Below are positions 28,818 to 38,413 of a DNA stretch of 64,000 nucleotides, piece by piece. Position 1 is the first letter of the stretch, and every line of letters begins with the position of its first letter. The position numbers were made by a program, and so were the translations under genes. The notes below the pieces were generated by a model that was not told where the DNA came from, made no database searches, and saw only the letters and a list, made by a program, of their open reading frames with translations. The stretch is from Nonomuraea turcica (GTDB lineage Bacteria; Actinomycetota; Actinomycetes; Streptosporangiales; Streptosporangiaceae): contig NZ_JAUZQF010000001.1 in the NCBI RefSeq assembly GCF_030718205.1, positions 744,001 to 808,000 on the forward strand. The letters are read 5' to 3'.

Positions 28818-30125
28818 TCAGCCTGCCATCTGCTTGTGCGGTTGTGGGGCGTCGACCACGCGGCGTCGCGAGCCGAAAAGGCCGAGTCCGGCGGCGAGGA
28901 CCGACGTGGCGAGTGCGAGCAGGCCGACGGCGTCGGCCCGGCTCCCGGCGGCGGACGCGAGCGCGAGCACCACGAGCGGGCAGACGAACTGGCCGATAAA
29001 GAAGGTAGCCGTCCACAAGCCGGTGCCGCGACCGCGGTCGGCGTAATCGAGCTTGGACATGGCGAGGGTGAGCAGGCTGGGCAGCATGACGCCGCCGCCG
29101 AAGCAGTTGATCACGGCGCCGATGATCAGCACGGCGGCGTTGGGGGCGAACCAGATCACCGCGAAGCCGAGGGCGCACACGGCGAAGACGGCGGGCAACC
29201 AGACGTCCGGGGTGCGACCCAGCTTGGTGAAGGTGACGGCGCCGGCCACTGTCGCGGCGCTGGCGATGGCGGTTGCCAGGCCGATCATGCCGGGGTCGGT
29301 CACGCCGATGTCGTCCAGGAGGTAGGACATGTGCACTGTGAGGGTGTAGAAGACGACGCTGCCGAAGACGGTCAGCGCACATATCCCAGCCAGCGGTCGC
29401 CAGGGGAAGGGGCGCTTGGCCGGCTCCGGGGCGGCGGCGACGCCGGCCGCATCCGTGGCGGAGGCGGCGTCGGTGGTCGCATGCTTCCTAGCGATGGTGG
29501 CCGGGCGGGGTGTGGGGAGGAAGGCGGCCATGGCGGGGGCGAGCAGCAGGCTCACGGCATAGGCCCAGAACGGCGCGCGCCAGCCGGCCGCTCCCGCCGC
29601 GCCCCCTAGCACGAAGAAGGCCGTCGCCGAGATCGAGGCGCACATCGTCTGGAGGGCGAGGTAGCGGTCGCGTTGCCGGCCGGTGTAGTAGTCGCCGATC
29701 AACGTGGTGCAGCAGGTCATGATGGCGGCCTCGACGACGCCGACGAGGGCGCGGCTGGCCACGATCGCGCCGAGGGAGTCCAGCCACAGCGGTGCGGTGC
29801 CGACGAGGGCGTACAGCACGGTGGCGGTGACGAGCAGGCGCTTGCGGCCGAGCCGGTCGACGATGACGCCGGCGAAGGGCGCCAGCAGCGCCAGGAACAG
29901 GGCGGGGATCGTCAGAGCCATGGGGACCAACGCCTCGGCGCCGGGCACGGCGGCGAAGTGGTCCTGCATCTGCGGGAGGACCGGGGCGATGAGCACCGCG
30001 CCCAGGATGGGCAGGCAGCTGCCGGCCATCAGCAGCGTGATCCGAAGCCGGTGCCCAGGACCGGACACGAGCTGCTCGGACGGGTCTTCGGCCGTGGGCG
30101 GGGACGGGGGCACGGGTGAAGGCAT
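28818..30125 (-). CDS. MFS transporter of the catabolic locus
   Basis: 435 residues from ATG 30125, which has GTGGGAG upstream; ATG 30146 is the alternative. About 12 hydrophobic helices with the MFS loop 2-3 signature DRLGRKRLL and a long hydrophilic loop in the middle (about residues 200-245) rich in Ala and Thr. Sits next to the LysR regulator and the ring-cleavage operon, so it likely imports the aromatic substrate or exports an intermediate (inference). The substrate class of MFS proteins cannot be read from sequence alone. Confidence 0.82.
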   Translation of the reverse strand: MPSPVPPSPPTAEDPSEQLVSGPGHRLRITLLMAGSCLPILGAVLIAPVLPQMQDHFAAVPGAEALVPMALTIPALFLALLAPFAGVIVDRLGRKRLLVTATVLYALVGTAPLWLDSLGAIVASRALVGVVEAAIMTCCTTLIGDYYTGRQRDRYLALQTMCASISATAFFVLGGAAGAAGWRAPFWAYAVSLLLAPAMAAFLPTPRPATIARKHATTDAASATDAAGVAAAPEPAKRPFPWRPLAGICALTVFGSVVFYTLTVHMSYLLDDIGVTDPGMIGLATAIASAATVAGAVTFTKLGRTPDVWLPAVFAVCALGFAVIWFAPNAAVLIIGAVINCFGGGVMLPSLLTLAMSKLDYADRGRGTGLWTATFFIGQFVCPLVVLALASAAGSRADAVGLLALATSVLAAGLGLFGSRRRVVDAPQPHKQMAG

Positions 30126-30369
30126 GCGGGAACTCCCACGTGGCATGTCGAGTGGGGACAGGGTGACGCGGCACCGTGTGCGTGGCCGCGCGGAAGGTGA
30201 GCCGGCGCCGGAGCGGGCGGCCCGATGCGGCTGTGGCGCCGCCGCGGGCCGGTGTGCCGGATGTCTGTGCCGACCTGGAGTGGGGACGGCTCCGGGCCGG
30301 GTTGAGATGACTATGAACCACTGGGCAGGTCCTGCCTAGACCTCGCCCCATCGTGATTCGCGATGCTGA

Positions 30370-31323
30370 TCATCCTTGTCCTGGATGCCGCCTACCTCCA
30401 CTCCTCTGGCCCCCCTTGCTTGCCGTCAGCTCGGCGCCGACCCGGGCGGCGGTCTCCCGCAGCCAGATGTGGCCCGCGTCGTGGGTGTGGCCCGGGTGCC
30501 ACCACAGCGCCATCTGCACCGGGACGGCCTCATAGGGAGGCTCCATGACGCGTACGGCGGCCACCCCGCTCAACAGCCCGGCCAGCCGCCGTTGTATCAG
30601 GGCGATCCGGCGGGTGCCCGCGACCAGGTAGGGCAGAGTCTGGAAGCTGTCGACGGAGACCTGCGCGCGGGGTTCGATGCCGAGCATGCTCAGCTGCCGG
30701 ACGGCCGGAGCGTCGTAGGTGCGCTGGTAGATGACCCAGGGCAGCCGTGCCATGTCGTCCATGGTCAGCCGGTCGCCGACCGCGTCATTGGTCTCGGCGA
30801 CCAGGAAGGCCCAGCGGTCGGCGTACAGCTCGACGGTGGGGAAGCCGCTGATGATGCCGTGCGGCAACAGCAGGCCGTCGGCCGTGCTGAGCAGTGTCGC
30901 GGTGTCCTCGGTGACATCGGTCGGGAGCCGGCGGAAGTGCAGCCGTACCCCCGGGGCTTCGGCGTGCACGGTGCGGACGAGCTCGGCGCCGAACACGGCG
31001 ACGGCGTAGTCGGAGGCGAGCAGCGTGAACTCGCGCTCCTCCTTGTCCGGGACGAAGTCGGCCCGGCTGCTGAAGACCCGTTCCAGCAGGTCACAGGCGG
31101 TGGCGGTGCGGTCGAGCAGGGCGTGGCCGAGGGCCGTCAGCTCATACTGGCCGCCGACGCGGGACAGCAGCTCGTCGTCGAAGTGGCGGCGCAGGCGGGC
31201 CAGAGCCGCGCTCATCGCGGGCTGGCTCAGCCCGATGCGCTGACCGGCGCGGGTGACGTTGCGCTCCTCCAGCAACGCGCGCAGGGACAGAACGAGGTTG
31301 AGGTCGAGACCGGACAGATTCAC
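30370..31323 (-). CDS. LysR-family regulator
   Basis: 317 residues from GTG 31323 (the open frame goes further but gives a non-typical basic start). LSGLDLNLVLSLRALLEERN and GQRIGLSQPAMSAALARLRR form the N-terminal winged helix; the rest is a NodD/NahR-like effector domain with ...DYAVAVFGAELVRTVH. It lies divergent to the seven-gene operon, 134 bases away, the standard set-up for activation by an aromatic inducer. The intergenic region has ATCGAT twice (31371 and 31390 area) that may be the LysR box. Confidence 0.85.
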   Translation of the reverse strand: MNLSGLDLNLVLSLRALLEERNVTRAGQRIGLSQPAMSAALARLRRHFDDELLSRVGGQYELTALGHALLDRTATACDLLERVFSSRADFVPDKEEREFTLLASDYAVAVFGAELVRTVHAEAPGVRLHFRRLPTDVTEDTATLLSTADGLLLPHGIISGFPTVELYADRWAFLVAETNDAVGDRLTMDDMARLPWVIYQRTYDAPAVRQLSMLGIEPRAQVSVDSFQTLPYLVAGTRRIALIQRRLAGLLSGVAAVRVMEPPYEAVPVQMALWWHPGHTHDAGHIWLRETAARVGAELTASKGGQRSGGRRHPGQG

Positions 31324-31457
31324 AACGCCACCGTTCAGGAGACCGCCCCGCGGCAGTTGGTATTTACGGCATCGATGAACCACATTCAAAGAATCGATTT
31401 CCTTGATTGTGGTCCGGTCAGTCAGATTAGTGCCACCGCAACCCGGAGGAAACACCT

Positions 31458-32459
31458 GTGAAACCCTCTGACATGCCGATCTTCACCGCCCCCTTCGGGG
31501 TCGGCACCTTTTCCCAGGCCGACGCCGCCGATCCAGGCGCCTTCCCAGGCTTGGTGACACCGGACGGGCACGTGCTCGACCTGCGTGCCGCCTTGGGCGA
31601 TCGCACCCTGACGGTCCGCACGATGCTGGAAAGATGCGGTGGGCGGCTGTCGTCCCTTCGCCGGTACGCCGAAGCCCGCGACGGCGCCCGGCGGCCGCTG
31701 GACGAGCTGCGGGTGCACGCCCCGGTCGAGCCCCGGCAGCTCTTCCAGTCCGGCGCCAACTACCGGCAGCACGTGATCGACCTGGAGCTCGCCCACCGCG
31801 GGCCGGACGACCCGCGCAGCGAGGCCGAAGCCCGGGCCGAGATCGCCGCGGTCATGGACCGGCGGGCGGCGGAGGATCTGCCGTACGTCTTCACCGGGCT
31901 GCCCTCCGCGATCACCGGCCCGTACGACGACGTGGTGCTGCCGGCCTGGGCCGAGAAGCCCGACTGGGAGCTGGAGCTGGCCGTGGTGATCGGCCGGCCC
32001 GCCTACCGGGTGCCGCAGGCGCAGGCCCTTGACCACGTCGCCGGCTACACCATCGCCAATGACCTGACCGACCGGTCCACCGTCTTCCGGCGCGATATGC
32101 CGGCCATCGGCACCGACTGGCTGCGCTGCAAGAACGCCCCCGGGTTCACACCGCTGGGCCCGTTCATCGTGCCGGCCGAGTTCGTCGCGAACCCCAGTGA
32201 TCTGCAGGTGACGCTGAAGCTCAACGGTGAGGTGATGCAGGACGAGTCCACCAAGGACATGATCTTCGGCGTGGCGCGGCTGGTGTCGTACATTTCGCAG
32301 ACCGCCCGGCTCCTGCCCGGCGACCTGGTCCTGACCGGCAGCCCGGCCGGCAACGGCCTGCACTGGGGGCGGCTGCTGCGCGACGGCGACGTCATGGAGG
32401 GGACCATCACCGGCCTCGGGGCCCAGCGCACCCGATGCGTCGCGGAGAACGCGTCATGA
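31458..32459 (+). CDS. Fumarylacetoacetate-hydrolase (FAH) family protein 1
   Basis: 333 residues from GTG 31458 with GGAGG upstream. The FAH fold is visible in FQSGANYRQHVIDLELAH, then GPYDDVVLPAWAEKPDWELE (metal-binding E/D region), IANDLTDRSTVFR and GPFIVPAEF, and PGDLVLTGSPAGNG. Members hydrolyse or decarboxylate 2-oxo acids made by ring cleavage, with Mg or Mn. First gene of the operon; the stop overlaps the next ATG. The other FAH gene is six genes on, so they likely act on different steps. Confidence 0.85.
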   Translation: MKPSDMPIFTAPFGVGTFSQADAADPGAFPGLVTPDGHVLDLRAALGDRTLTVRTMLERCGGRLSSLRRYAEARDGARRPLDELRVHAPVEPRQLFQSGANYRQHVIDLELAHRGPDDPRSEAEARAEIAAVMDRRAAEDLPYVFTGLPSAITGPYDDVVLPAWAEKPDWELELAVVIGRPAYRVPQAQALDHVAGYTIANDLTDRSTVFRRDMPAIGTDWLRCKNAPGFTPLGPFIVPAEFVANPSDLQVTLKLNGEVMQDESTKDMIFGVARLVSYISQTARLLPGDLVLTGSPAGNGLHWGRLLRDGDVMEGTITGLGAQRTRCVAENAS

Positions 32460-33415
32460 TCGACCGCACCGACCCCGAGGGCGCGATCGCCGAGGCGGCG
32501 AAGGCGTACTCCAACTGGGGCCGCTGGGGTGCTGACGACGTCCTCGGCACCCTGAACTTCCTGGACGAGGGCAAACGCCGTGAGGGGGCCGCGCTCGTCC
32601 AGCGGGGCGTGAGCTTCTCGCTGGCACAGCGGTTCGACATGAACGGTCCCCAGAAGGGCTGGCGGCGCCGTACCAACCCCGTCCACACCATGCTGGACAC
32701 GGGCACGGACGCGGCCTTGGGCAACCAGGGCTTCCCGCACGGCATCGGTGGCGCCGACGATGTGATCTCCATGCCGCTGCAGTGCTCCACCCAGTGGGAC
32801 GGGCTGGGCCACATCTTCGACCACGGCAAGGCCTGGAACGGCCGCCCTGCCGAGCGGGTCGTCACCTCCGACGGCGACCTCGTCACTGGCATCGAGCACA
32901 TGGCTCCGCACGTCGCAGGGCGGGGTGTGCTCCTAGACGTCGGGCGGGTCTTCGGCACGGCCGGGGAGCTCCCGGACGGCTTCGCCGTCACCGAGGAACA
33001 TCTGATCGCGACCGCCGAGGCGCACGGGATGACGGTCGGCCGGGGCGACATCGTCGTCGTCCGGACCGGGCAGCTCACCCGGGCCCGCCGCGACGGCTGG
33101 GGGGACTACGCCGGCGGGCCCGCACCCGGGCTGTCCTTCACAGCCGCGGGCTGGCTGCACCGCACTGAGATCGCCGCGATCGCCACCGACACCTGGGGCT
33201 TCGAGGTGCGGCCCAACGAGTTCGACGTCGCCTTCCAGCCGCTGCACCAGGTCGCCATCCCCAACATGGGCCTGCTGATCGGGGAGATGTGGGACCCCGA
33301 CGCCCTGGCTGCGGACTGCGCCGCGGACGGCGTCTATGAGTTCTGGCTCACGGCGGCGCCCCTGCCCATCACTGGAGCCGTCGGCTCTCCCGTCAACCCG
33401 ATCGCCGTCAAGTAG
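32456..33415 (+). CDS. Cyclase-family (kynurenine formamidase-like) protein
   Basis: 319 residues; ATG overlaps the previous stop (ATGA). QCSTQWDGLGHIFDHGKAWN is the metal-binding region of the PF04199 cyclase family, where the family usually has HxGTHxDxPxH; here it begins with QWDGLGH, so one ligand differs. TGIEHMAPHVAGRGVLLDVG and GDIVVVRTGQ follow. Related enzymes hydrolyse N-formylkynurenine or act as isatin hydrolases. Substrate here unknown, but amide or lactam opening in the pathway is plausible. Confidence 0.78.
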   Translation: MIDRTDPEGAIAEAAKAYSNWGRWGADDVLGTLNFLDEGKRREGAALVQRGVSFSLAQRFDMNGPQKGWRRRTNPVHTMLDTGTDAALGNQGFPHGIGGADDVISMPLQCSTQWDGLGHIFDHGKAWNGRPAERVVTSDGDLVTGIEHMAPHVAGRGVLLDVGRVFGTAGELPDGFAVTEEHLIATAEAHGMTVGRGDIVVVRTGQLTRARRDGWGDYAGGPAPGLSFTAAGWLHRTEIAAIATDTWGFEVRPNEFDVAFQPLHQVAIPNMGLLIGEMWDPDALAADCAADGVYEFWLTAAPLPITGAVGSPVNPIAVK

Positions 33416-33477
33416 GCCGCGCAAGCAAGCCTGCGCACGCAAGCACTCAAGTGAGCAGTTCAACGAAGGAGCCGGCC

Positions 33478-34605
33478 ATGGGGCCCAGGCAACCCACTGT
33501 CCTCGTCGTCGGAGGAGGCACCTCCGGCAACGCCCTGACCATCCTGCTGCGGCAGGCGGGCATCGCGGTGGATCTCGTCGAGATCAAGCCGGACTGGAAC
33601 GTCCGCGGCTCCGGCATCACCCTGCAGGGCAACGCCCTGCGCGTACTGCGCGAGGTCGGCGTGTGGGACGAGATCCGCGCCCACGGCTACGCGTTCGACG
33701 CCTTGGGGCTGACCGCGCCAGACGGTACCGTGCTCCACGTTCACGAGGACCTCCGCACCGGCGGAGACGACCTGCCGGCCACCTTGGGCATGCAACGCCC
33801 GATGCTGCAGCACATCCTCACCGACGCCGTCCAGGCATCCGGCGCGCGCATCCGGCTGGGCACCACCGCCGACACCATCACCCAGGACGGCACCGGGGTC
33901 GTCGCCGGCTTCAGCGACGGCACGCAGAGCCGCTATGACCTCGTGGTGGCCGCCGACGGGCTCAACTCCGCAACGCGCGCCGCCATCGGCATCGGCGACA
34001 AACCTGAGCCGACCGGCATGTCCATCTGGCGTATCCCGGCACCTCGCCCGGTCGGCGTGGAGCGCAGCGACCTCACCTACGGCGGGTCCTGCTTCATCGC
34101 CGGCTACACGCCGACCAGCAAGGACACCCTGTACGCCTATCTGGTCGAGCCCGACCGTGACCGCGCGGACCTCCCGCCCGACTGCTACGCCAAGGAGATG
34201 CGGCGCCTCGCCGAGGGGTACGGCGGCGCTTGGGACGAGATCCGCGCGTCGATCAACGACTCGGCCCAGGTGAACTACACCCGGTTCACCCGGATGCTGG
34301 TCGAGGGATCCTGGCATCGGGGCCGGGTCGTGCTCATCGGGGACGCCGCGCACTGCTGTCCGCCCACCCTGGCCCAGGGCGCGGCCATGTCCCTGGAGGA
34401 CGCGTGGGTGCTGGCCCAGCTGCTGAGCAGCGGGGCCGCGTGGGACGAGGAGCTGCTCAGCAGCTACCGCGAGCGGCGGATCGGCCGGGTCAGGATGGTC
34501 GTCGACGCCTCCGTGCAGCTCGGGCAGTGGCTGCTCGACGGGGTACGCGGTGACGTGCCCGGGCTCATGGGCGCCACCATGACCGCGCTCAAGGAGCTGC
34601 CGTGA
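33478..34605 (+). CDS. FAD-dependent aromatic monooxygenase
   Basis: 375 residues from ATG 33478 with AAGGAG seven bases upstream. N-terminal FAD site VVGGGTSG; the DG-type motif is at about residue 150 (DLVVAADGLNSATR); GDAAHCCPP (about 289-297) is the second FAD motif. This is the group A flavoprotein hydroxylase fold (p-hydroxybenzoate or salicylate hydroxylase class). It should add a hydroxyl to an aromatic ring with NAD(P)H, preparing it for the ring-cleavage enzyme two genes on. Stop overlaps the next start (GTGA). Confidence 0.85.
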   Translation: MGPRQPTVLVVGGGTSGNALTILLRQAGIAVDLVEIKPDWNVRGSGITLQGNALRVLREVGVWDEIRAHGYAFDALGLTAPDGTVLHVHEDLRTGGDDLPATLGMQRPMLQHILTDAVQASGARIRLGTTADTITQDGTGVVAGFSDGTQSRYDLVVAADGLNSATRAAIGIGDKPEPTGMSIWRIPAPRPVGVERSDLTYGGSCFIAGYTPTSKDTLYAYLVEPDRDRADLPPDCYAKEMRRLAEGYGGAWDEIRASINDSAQVNYTRFTRMLVEGSWHRGRVVLIGDAAHCCPPTLAQGAAMSLEDAWVLAQLLSSGAAWDEELLSSYRERRIGRVRMVVDASVQLGQWLLDGVRGDVPGLMGATMTALKELP

Positions 34606-35606
34606 CCGCGGATGCCCCCACGGTCGACGTGCACGCGCACGTCCTGCTGCCCGAGGTCGACCAGGCGGTCGCCGAACGGCCGGGACTGGCCGCCGCCCGC
34701 GCGCTGGACGCGCGCCGCAACGGACCCGACGCGCTGGCCGTCAACGCCGCGATGATCCGCGAACGCATCCCGCGGCTCACCGATGTGACGGCCCGGCTCG
34801 CCGCGATGGACGCGGCCGGAGTGGACGTCCAGTTGATCTCGCCCTCGCCGTCGCACTACCACTACTGGGCCGACGAGGACCTGGCCCGCTCGGTGTGGGA
34901 GCTGGCCAACGCCGGGACCGCCGCGCACGCCGCCGCAGCTCCCGGCCGGCTGTACGGCCTCGGCCTGGTCCCGCTCCAGCACCCGGGACTCGCCGTGCCG
35001 GCCCTGGACCACGCCCTCGGCCTCGGCCTGCGCGGGGTCGAGATCTCCAGCCACGCCCCGGGCAGGGAGCTGTCCGACCCGGCATACGAACCCTTCTGGG
35101 CCCGTGCCGAGGAGACCGGTGCCATCGTCTTCCTGCACCCGTTCGGCTGTACTCTCGACGAACGGCTCGACCGCTGGTATCTGTCCAACACGGTCGGCCA
35201 GCCGGCCGAGAACGCGGTGGCGCTCTCCCACCTGATCTTCTCCGGCGTGCTGGACCGCCACCCGGGGCTGCGGATCGTCGCCGCGCACGGTGGCGGCTAC
35301 CTGCCCACCCATATCGGCCGCTCCGACCACGCTTGGCGGTCGCGCACCGATGCCCGCGCCGGCTGCGCGCACCCGCCCAGCAGCTATCTGGCGCGCCTGT
35401 GGTTCGACTCCCTCGTCCATGACCCGCACGTCCTGCGGGAGCTGCTGCGCGTCGCGGGCCCGCAGCGGGTGCTGCTGGGCTCCGACTTCCCCTTCGACAT
35501 GGGCACCGACGATCCGCTGGGCGCGCTGCGCGCCGCGGGCCTGTCCGATGCCGACTTCCACGCCGTACGCGGCGGCAACGCGACGTCGCTGCTGCGCCTC
35601 ACCTGA
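34602..35606 (+). CDS. ACMSD-like amidohydrolase-fold decarboxylase
   Basis: 334 residues from GTG. Metal and catalytic residues line up with 2-amino-3-carboxymuconate-6-semialdehyde decarboxylase: His11 and His13 (VDVHAHV), His179 (VFLHPFG), His229 (VAAHGGGY) and Asp295 (GSDFPFD); the known bacterial enzyme uses His9, His11, His177, His228 and Asp294 (family knowledge). Non-oxidative decarboxylation of an aromatic or muconate acid is therefore likely. In the operon it could act before or after ring cleavage. Confidence 0.83.
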   Translation: MTADAPTVDVHAHVLLPEVDQAVAERPGLAAARALDARRNGPDALAVNAAMIRERIPRLTDVTARLAAMDAAGVDVQLISPSPSHYHYWADEDLARSVWELANAGTAAHAAAAPGRLYGLGLVPLQHPGLAVPALDHALGLGLRGVEISSHAPGRELSDPAYEPFWARAEETGAIVFLHPFGCTLDERLDRWYLSNTVGQPAENAVALSHLIFSGVLDRHPGLRIVAAHGGGYLPTHIGRSDHAWRSRTDARAGCAHPPSSYLARLWFDSLVHDPHVLRELLRVAGPQRVLLGSDFPFDMGTDDPLGALRAAGLSDADFHAVRGGNATSLLRLT

Positions 35607-35621
35607 GAGGGATCCCCTGCC

Positions 35622-36560
35622 ATGACCGAACGCCTGCTCACCCATCTGCGGCACGTCGACCTCGCCGTGCCCGACTACGACAAGCAGCTCGACTTCTACG
35701 GCGGCGTCTGGGGCCTGACGAAGGTCGCCGAGGACTCCGGCATCGCGTTCCTCGCCGCCGAGGGCTCACCGGAGCAGTACGTCGTCCGGCTGCGCCAGGC
35801 TGACGAGAAGCGCCTCGACCTGGTGTCGTACGGGGCCGCGAGCCCGGCCGACGTGGATGCCCTCGCCGAGCGGCTGCTCGCGGGCGGGGTCCGGCTGATC
35901 TCCCAACCGGGCAAGGTCGACACCCCGGGCGGCGGCTACGGCTTCCGGTTCTTCGACGTCGACGGCCGGACCATCGAGGTCTCCGCGGACGTCGAGGTCC
36001 GCCGGCACCGCAAGATCGAGGAGAAGGAGGCGATCCCGGTCAAGCTCTCCCACGTCGTCCTCAACTCCCCGAATCTCGACCGGACGCGGGAGTGGTACGA
36101 GCGGCACCTCGGCTTCCGTCTCTCCGACACCCTCATGCACCCCAGGATGGGTGAGGCGATGCACTTCATGCGGATCAGCAACCAGCATCACTCGATGGCG
36201 ATCGCCAAGGGACCGCACACCTCCCTGCACCACATCTCGTTCGAGATGCGCGGCATCGACGAGTACATGCGCGGCTCCGGCCGCGTCATCCGCGCGGGTC
36301 ACCGCAAGATCTGGGGTCCCGGGCGGCATCTGGCGGGCGACAACACGTTCACGTACTTCCTCGACCCGCACGGCAACACCGTCGAGTACACAACGGAGCT
36401 GGAGCTGCTTGACGAGGACACCTGGCACCCGCACGTCTACGACTTCTCTCAGCCGGAGGTCAGCGACCAGTGGGGCACCGCCAACCCGATGAACGAGCTG
36501 GTCGCCAAGGAGTCCTTCAACGACCCTGACCAGGGCTGCTTCGTCGCACCGCCGGTCTGA
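35622..36560 (+). CDS. Two-domain extradiol ring-cleavage dioxygenase (VOC)
   Basis: 312 residues with two VOC domains (LRHVDLAVPDYD and LSHVVLNSPNLD). Iron ligands fit His144 (LSHVVL), His204 (LHHISFEM) and Glu255 (NTVEYTTE) of the second domain, the 2-His-1-Glu set of catechol 2,3-dioxygenase. The extra C-terminal tail (DEDTWHPHVYDFSQPE) is longer than usual. It should cleave a catechol-type ring next to the hydroxyl pair. The key step in the pathway, preceded by the monooxygenase. Confidence 0.87.
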   Translation: MTERLLTHLRHVDLAVPDYDKQLDFYGGVWGLTKVAEDSGIAFLAAEGSPEQYVVRLRQADEKRLDLVSYGAASPADVDALAERLLAGGVRLISQPGKVDTPGGGYGFRFFDVDGRTIEVSADVEVRRHRKIEEKEAIPVKLSHVVLNSPNLDRTREWYERHLGFRLSDTLMHPRMGEAMHFMRISNQHHSMAIAKGPHTSLHHISFEMRGIDEYMRGSGRVIRAGHRKIWGPGRHLAGDNTFTYFLDPHGNTVEYTTELELLDEDTWHPHVYDFSQPEVSDQWGTANPMNELVAKESFNDPDQGCFVAPPV

Positions 36561-36615
36561 TCCCCTTGGCACGGCCTCTCGACCGCGCCCTTGATCCCTT
36601 CCACGGAGCCGCGCC

Positions 36616-37572
36616 ATGCGCTTTGCCCGATATGAACAGCACGGACGCCGGCACGTCGCCGTCCTCGACGATGACGGCCGACTCCATCCGGTTCCAGGAG
36701 AGGACTCGCTGCTCGACCTGCTCCGCACCGGCCGTCTGCGCGAGGCGGCCGCCGCGCTGGCACTGACTGCCGGCCCGCACGTCACCGACGTCCGTCTCCT
36801 GCCGCCGCTGGAGCCTCCGACGATCCGGGACTTCGTCACCTTCGAGGAGCACGTCGAGGGCGTACGCCGCTCGATCGACGGCTCGGACGGCGTGCCCGAC
36901 GCCTGGTACGACGCCCCGACCTTCTACTTCACCAACCCGTACGCGGTCATCGGCCCGTACGACGACGTGCCCGTCCCGCCGGGCAGCCAGGTGCTCGACT
37001 TCGAGCTCGAAGTCGCCGCCGTCATCGGCCGTGAGGGCCGTGACCTCACCCCTGAACAGGCCAGGGACCACATCGCCGGTTACACGATCTTCAACGACTG
37101 GTCCGCGCGCGACCTCCAGTCCCGCGAGATGCAGGTCAACCTCGGCCCGTGCAAGGGCAAGGACACCGCCACCACTCTCGGCCCGTACCTGGTCACCGCC
37201 GACGAGTTGGAGCCTTACCGCGACGCCGAAGGCTTCCTGCGCCTGGCGCTCACTGCCGAGATCAACGGCGAGGTGGTCGGCGCGGACCTGCTGTCCAACA
37301 TGAGCTGGACCTTCGAGGAGATGATCGCCTATGCCTCGCGTGGCGCACAGGTGCGTCCCGGTGACGTGCTCGGCTCGGGCACGTGTGGCAACGGCGGGTG
37401 TCTGGCGGAGCTCTGGGGTGTCCGCGGGCGCGACTCCCGCCCGCCGTTGAAACCCGGCGACACGGTCACCCTCACCGTCGAGGGCCTCGGCACCACGTCC
37501 AACACTGTGGTCCCGGGAGCAGCCCCGGTGCCGGTCCCCAGGGCCCGCCGCCGGATCCGGGAGCGACCATGA
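36616..37572 (+). CDS. Fumarylacetoacetate-hydrolase family protein 2
   Basis: 318 residues. IRDFVTFEEHVEGVRRSID, then GPYDDVPVPPGSQVLDFELE with the E-x-E metal pair, DHIAGYTIFNDWSARDLQSR and PGDVLGSGTCGNGG. The FAH metal ligands are all present. It differs from the first copy in length and sequence, so it is not a recent duplicate. Probably hydrolyses the ring-cleavage product into pyruvate or fumarate-type acids. Stop overlaps the SDR ATG. Confidence 0.85.
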   Translation: MRFARYEQHGRRHVAVLDDDGRLHPVPGEDSLLDLLRTGRLREAAAALALTAGPHVTDVRLLPPLEPPTIRDFVTFEEHVEGVRRSIDGSDGVPDAWYDAPTFYFTNPYAVIGPYDDVPVPPGSQVLDFELEVAAVIGREGRDLTPEQARDHIAGYTIFNDWSARDLQSREMQVNLGPCKGKDTATTLGPYLVTADELEPYRDAEGFLRLALTAEINGEVVGADLLSNMSWTFEEMIAYASRGAQVRPGDVLGSGTCGNGGCLAELWGVRGRDSRPPLKPGDTVTLTVEGLGTTSNTVVPGAAPVPVPRARRRIRERP

Positions 37573-38303
37573 GGCTGCTGGGCAAGGTCGTGGTCGTCAC
37601 CGGTGCGGCCCGCGGCCAGGGCGCCGCGGAGGCGGCGGCGCTGGCTCGTGAGGGTGCCCAGGTGGTCGCCACCGATGTGGAGGCGACGGGCGACTGCCGC
37701 CGGCTGGACGTCACCATCGAGCAGGATTGGGCCCGGCTGGCCGCCGATCTGCGGGAGTCGTACGGCCAGGTCCACGGCCTGGTCAACAACGCGGGGATCA
37801 CCTGGCGTGCGCGCCTGACGGACGTGCGGGCGGAGGACTTCGACCGCGTTCATGCCGTGAACGTCACCGGCCCGCTGCTCGGCATCCAGCACCTCGTCCC
37901 GCTGATGCCGCCGGGCTCGTCCATCGTGAACGTCGGCTCGGCCGCCGCGCTCACCGGCCACTATCCGGTCGCGTACACAGCCGGCAAATGGGCGCTGCGC
38001 GGTCTGTCGAAGGCGGCGGCCACGGAACTGGGCCCGCGCGGAATCCGCGTGAACACCATCCACCCCGGCTTCATCGAAACCGAGATGACCGCCTCCGCCC
38101 ACCCCGCCTTCCGCGCCGCGAACATCCGCGAGACCCCGCTCGGCCGCACGGGCACGATCGACGAGGTCGTCCCCCTCGTCGTCTTCCTCCTGTCCGACGA
38201 GGCGTCCTTCATTACCGGAGCCGAGATTCCGGTGGACGGCGGCCTCACCGCGCACGGCGGCGTCAAGTCCATCTCCGACGCGCTGCGTCCAGAGCGGTCA
38301 TAG
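37569..38303 (+). CDS. Short-chain dehydrogenase/reductase (SDR)
   Basis: 244 residues; ATG 37569 overlaps the previous stop. TGAARGQG is the cofactor site, LVNNAGI the NAG motif, and catalytic Ser (VGSAAALTG), Tyr and Lys (YTAGKWALR) are in place; PGFIETEM follows. Classical NAD(P)-dependent oxidoreductase. As the last gene of the operon it likely oxidises or reduces a ring-cleavage intermediate or dihydrodiol. A longer frame upstream reaches into the FAH gene and is not real. Confidence 0.87.
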   Translation: MRLLGKVVVVTGAARGQGAAEAAALAREGAQVVATDVEATGDCRRLDVTIEQDWARLAADLRESYGQVHGLVNNAGITWRARLTDVRAEDFDRVHAVNVTGPLLGIQHLVPLMPPGSSIVNVGSAAALTGHYPVAYTAGKWALRGLSKAAATELGPRGIRVNTIHPGFIETEMTASAHPAFRAANIRETPLGRTGTIDEVVPLVVFLLSDEASFITGAEIPVDGGLTAHGGVKSISDALRPERS

Positions 38304-38413
38304 GCCCTGACCGGAGGCGTTTCCGCGGGGAGGGCGCCGTCGCGGCAGCGGCTGATGATCGCGGGGCGGAAAACCCGCAGAAGGTGGGAAGGCGTCGGCT
38401 ATATGGTGCGTCA

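Noticed and set aside
37727..38413. N-terminal extension of the TerD-related gene
   Set aside because: It overlaps the SDR gene in another frame and is rich in Arg and Pro, typical of a shadow frame.
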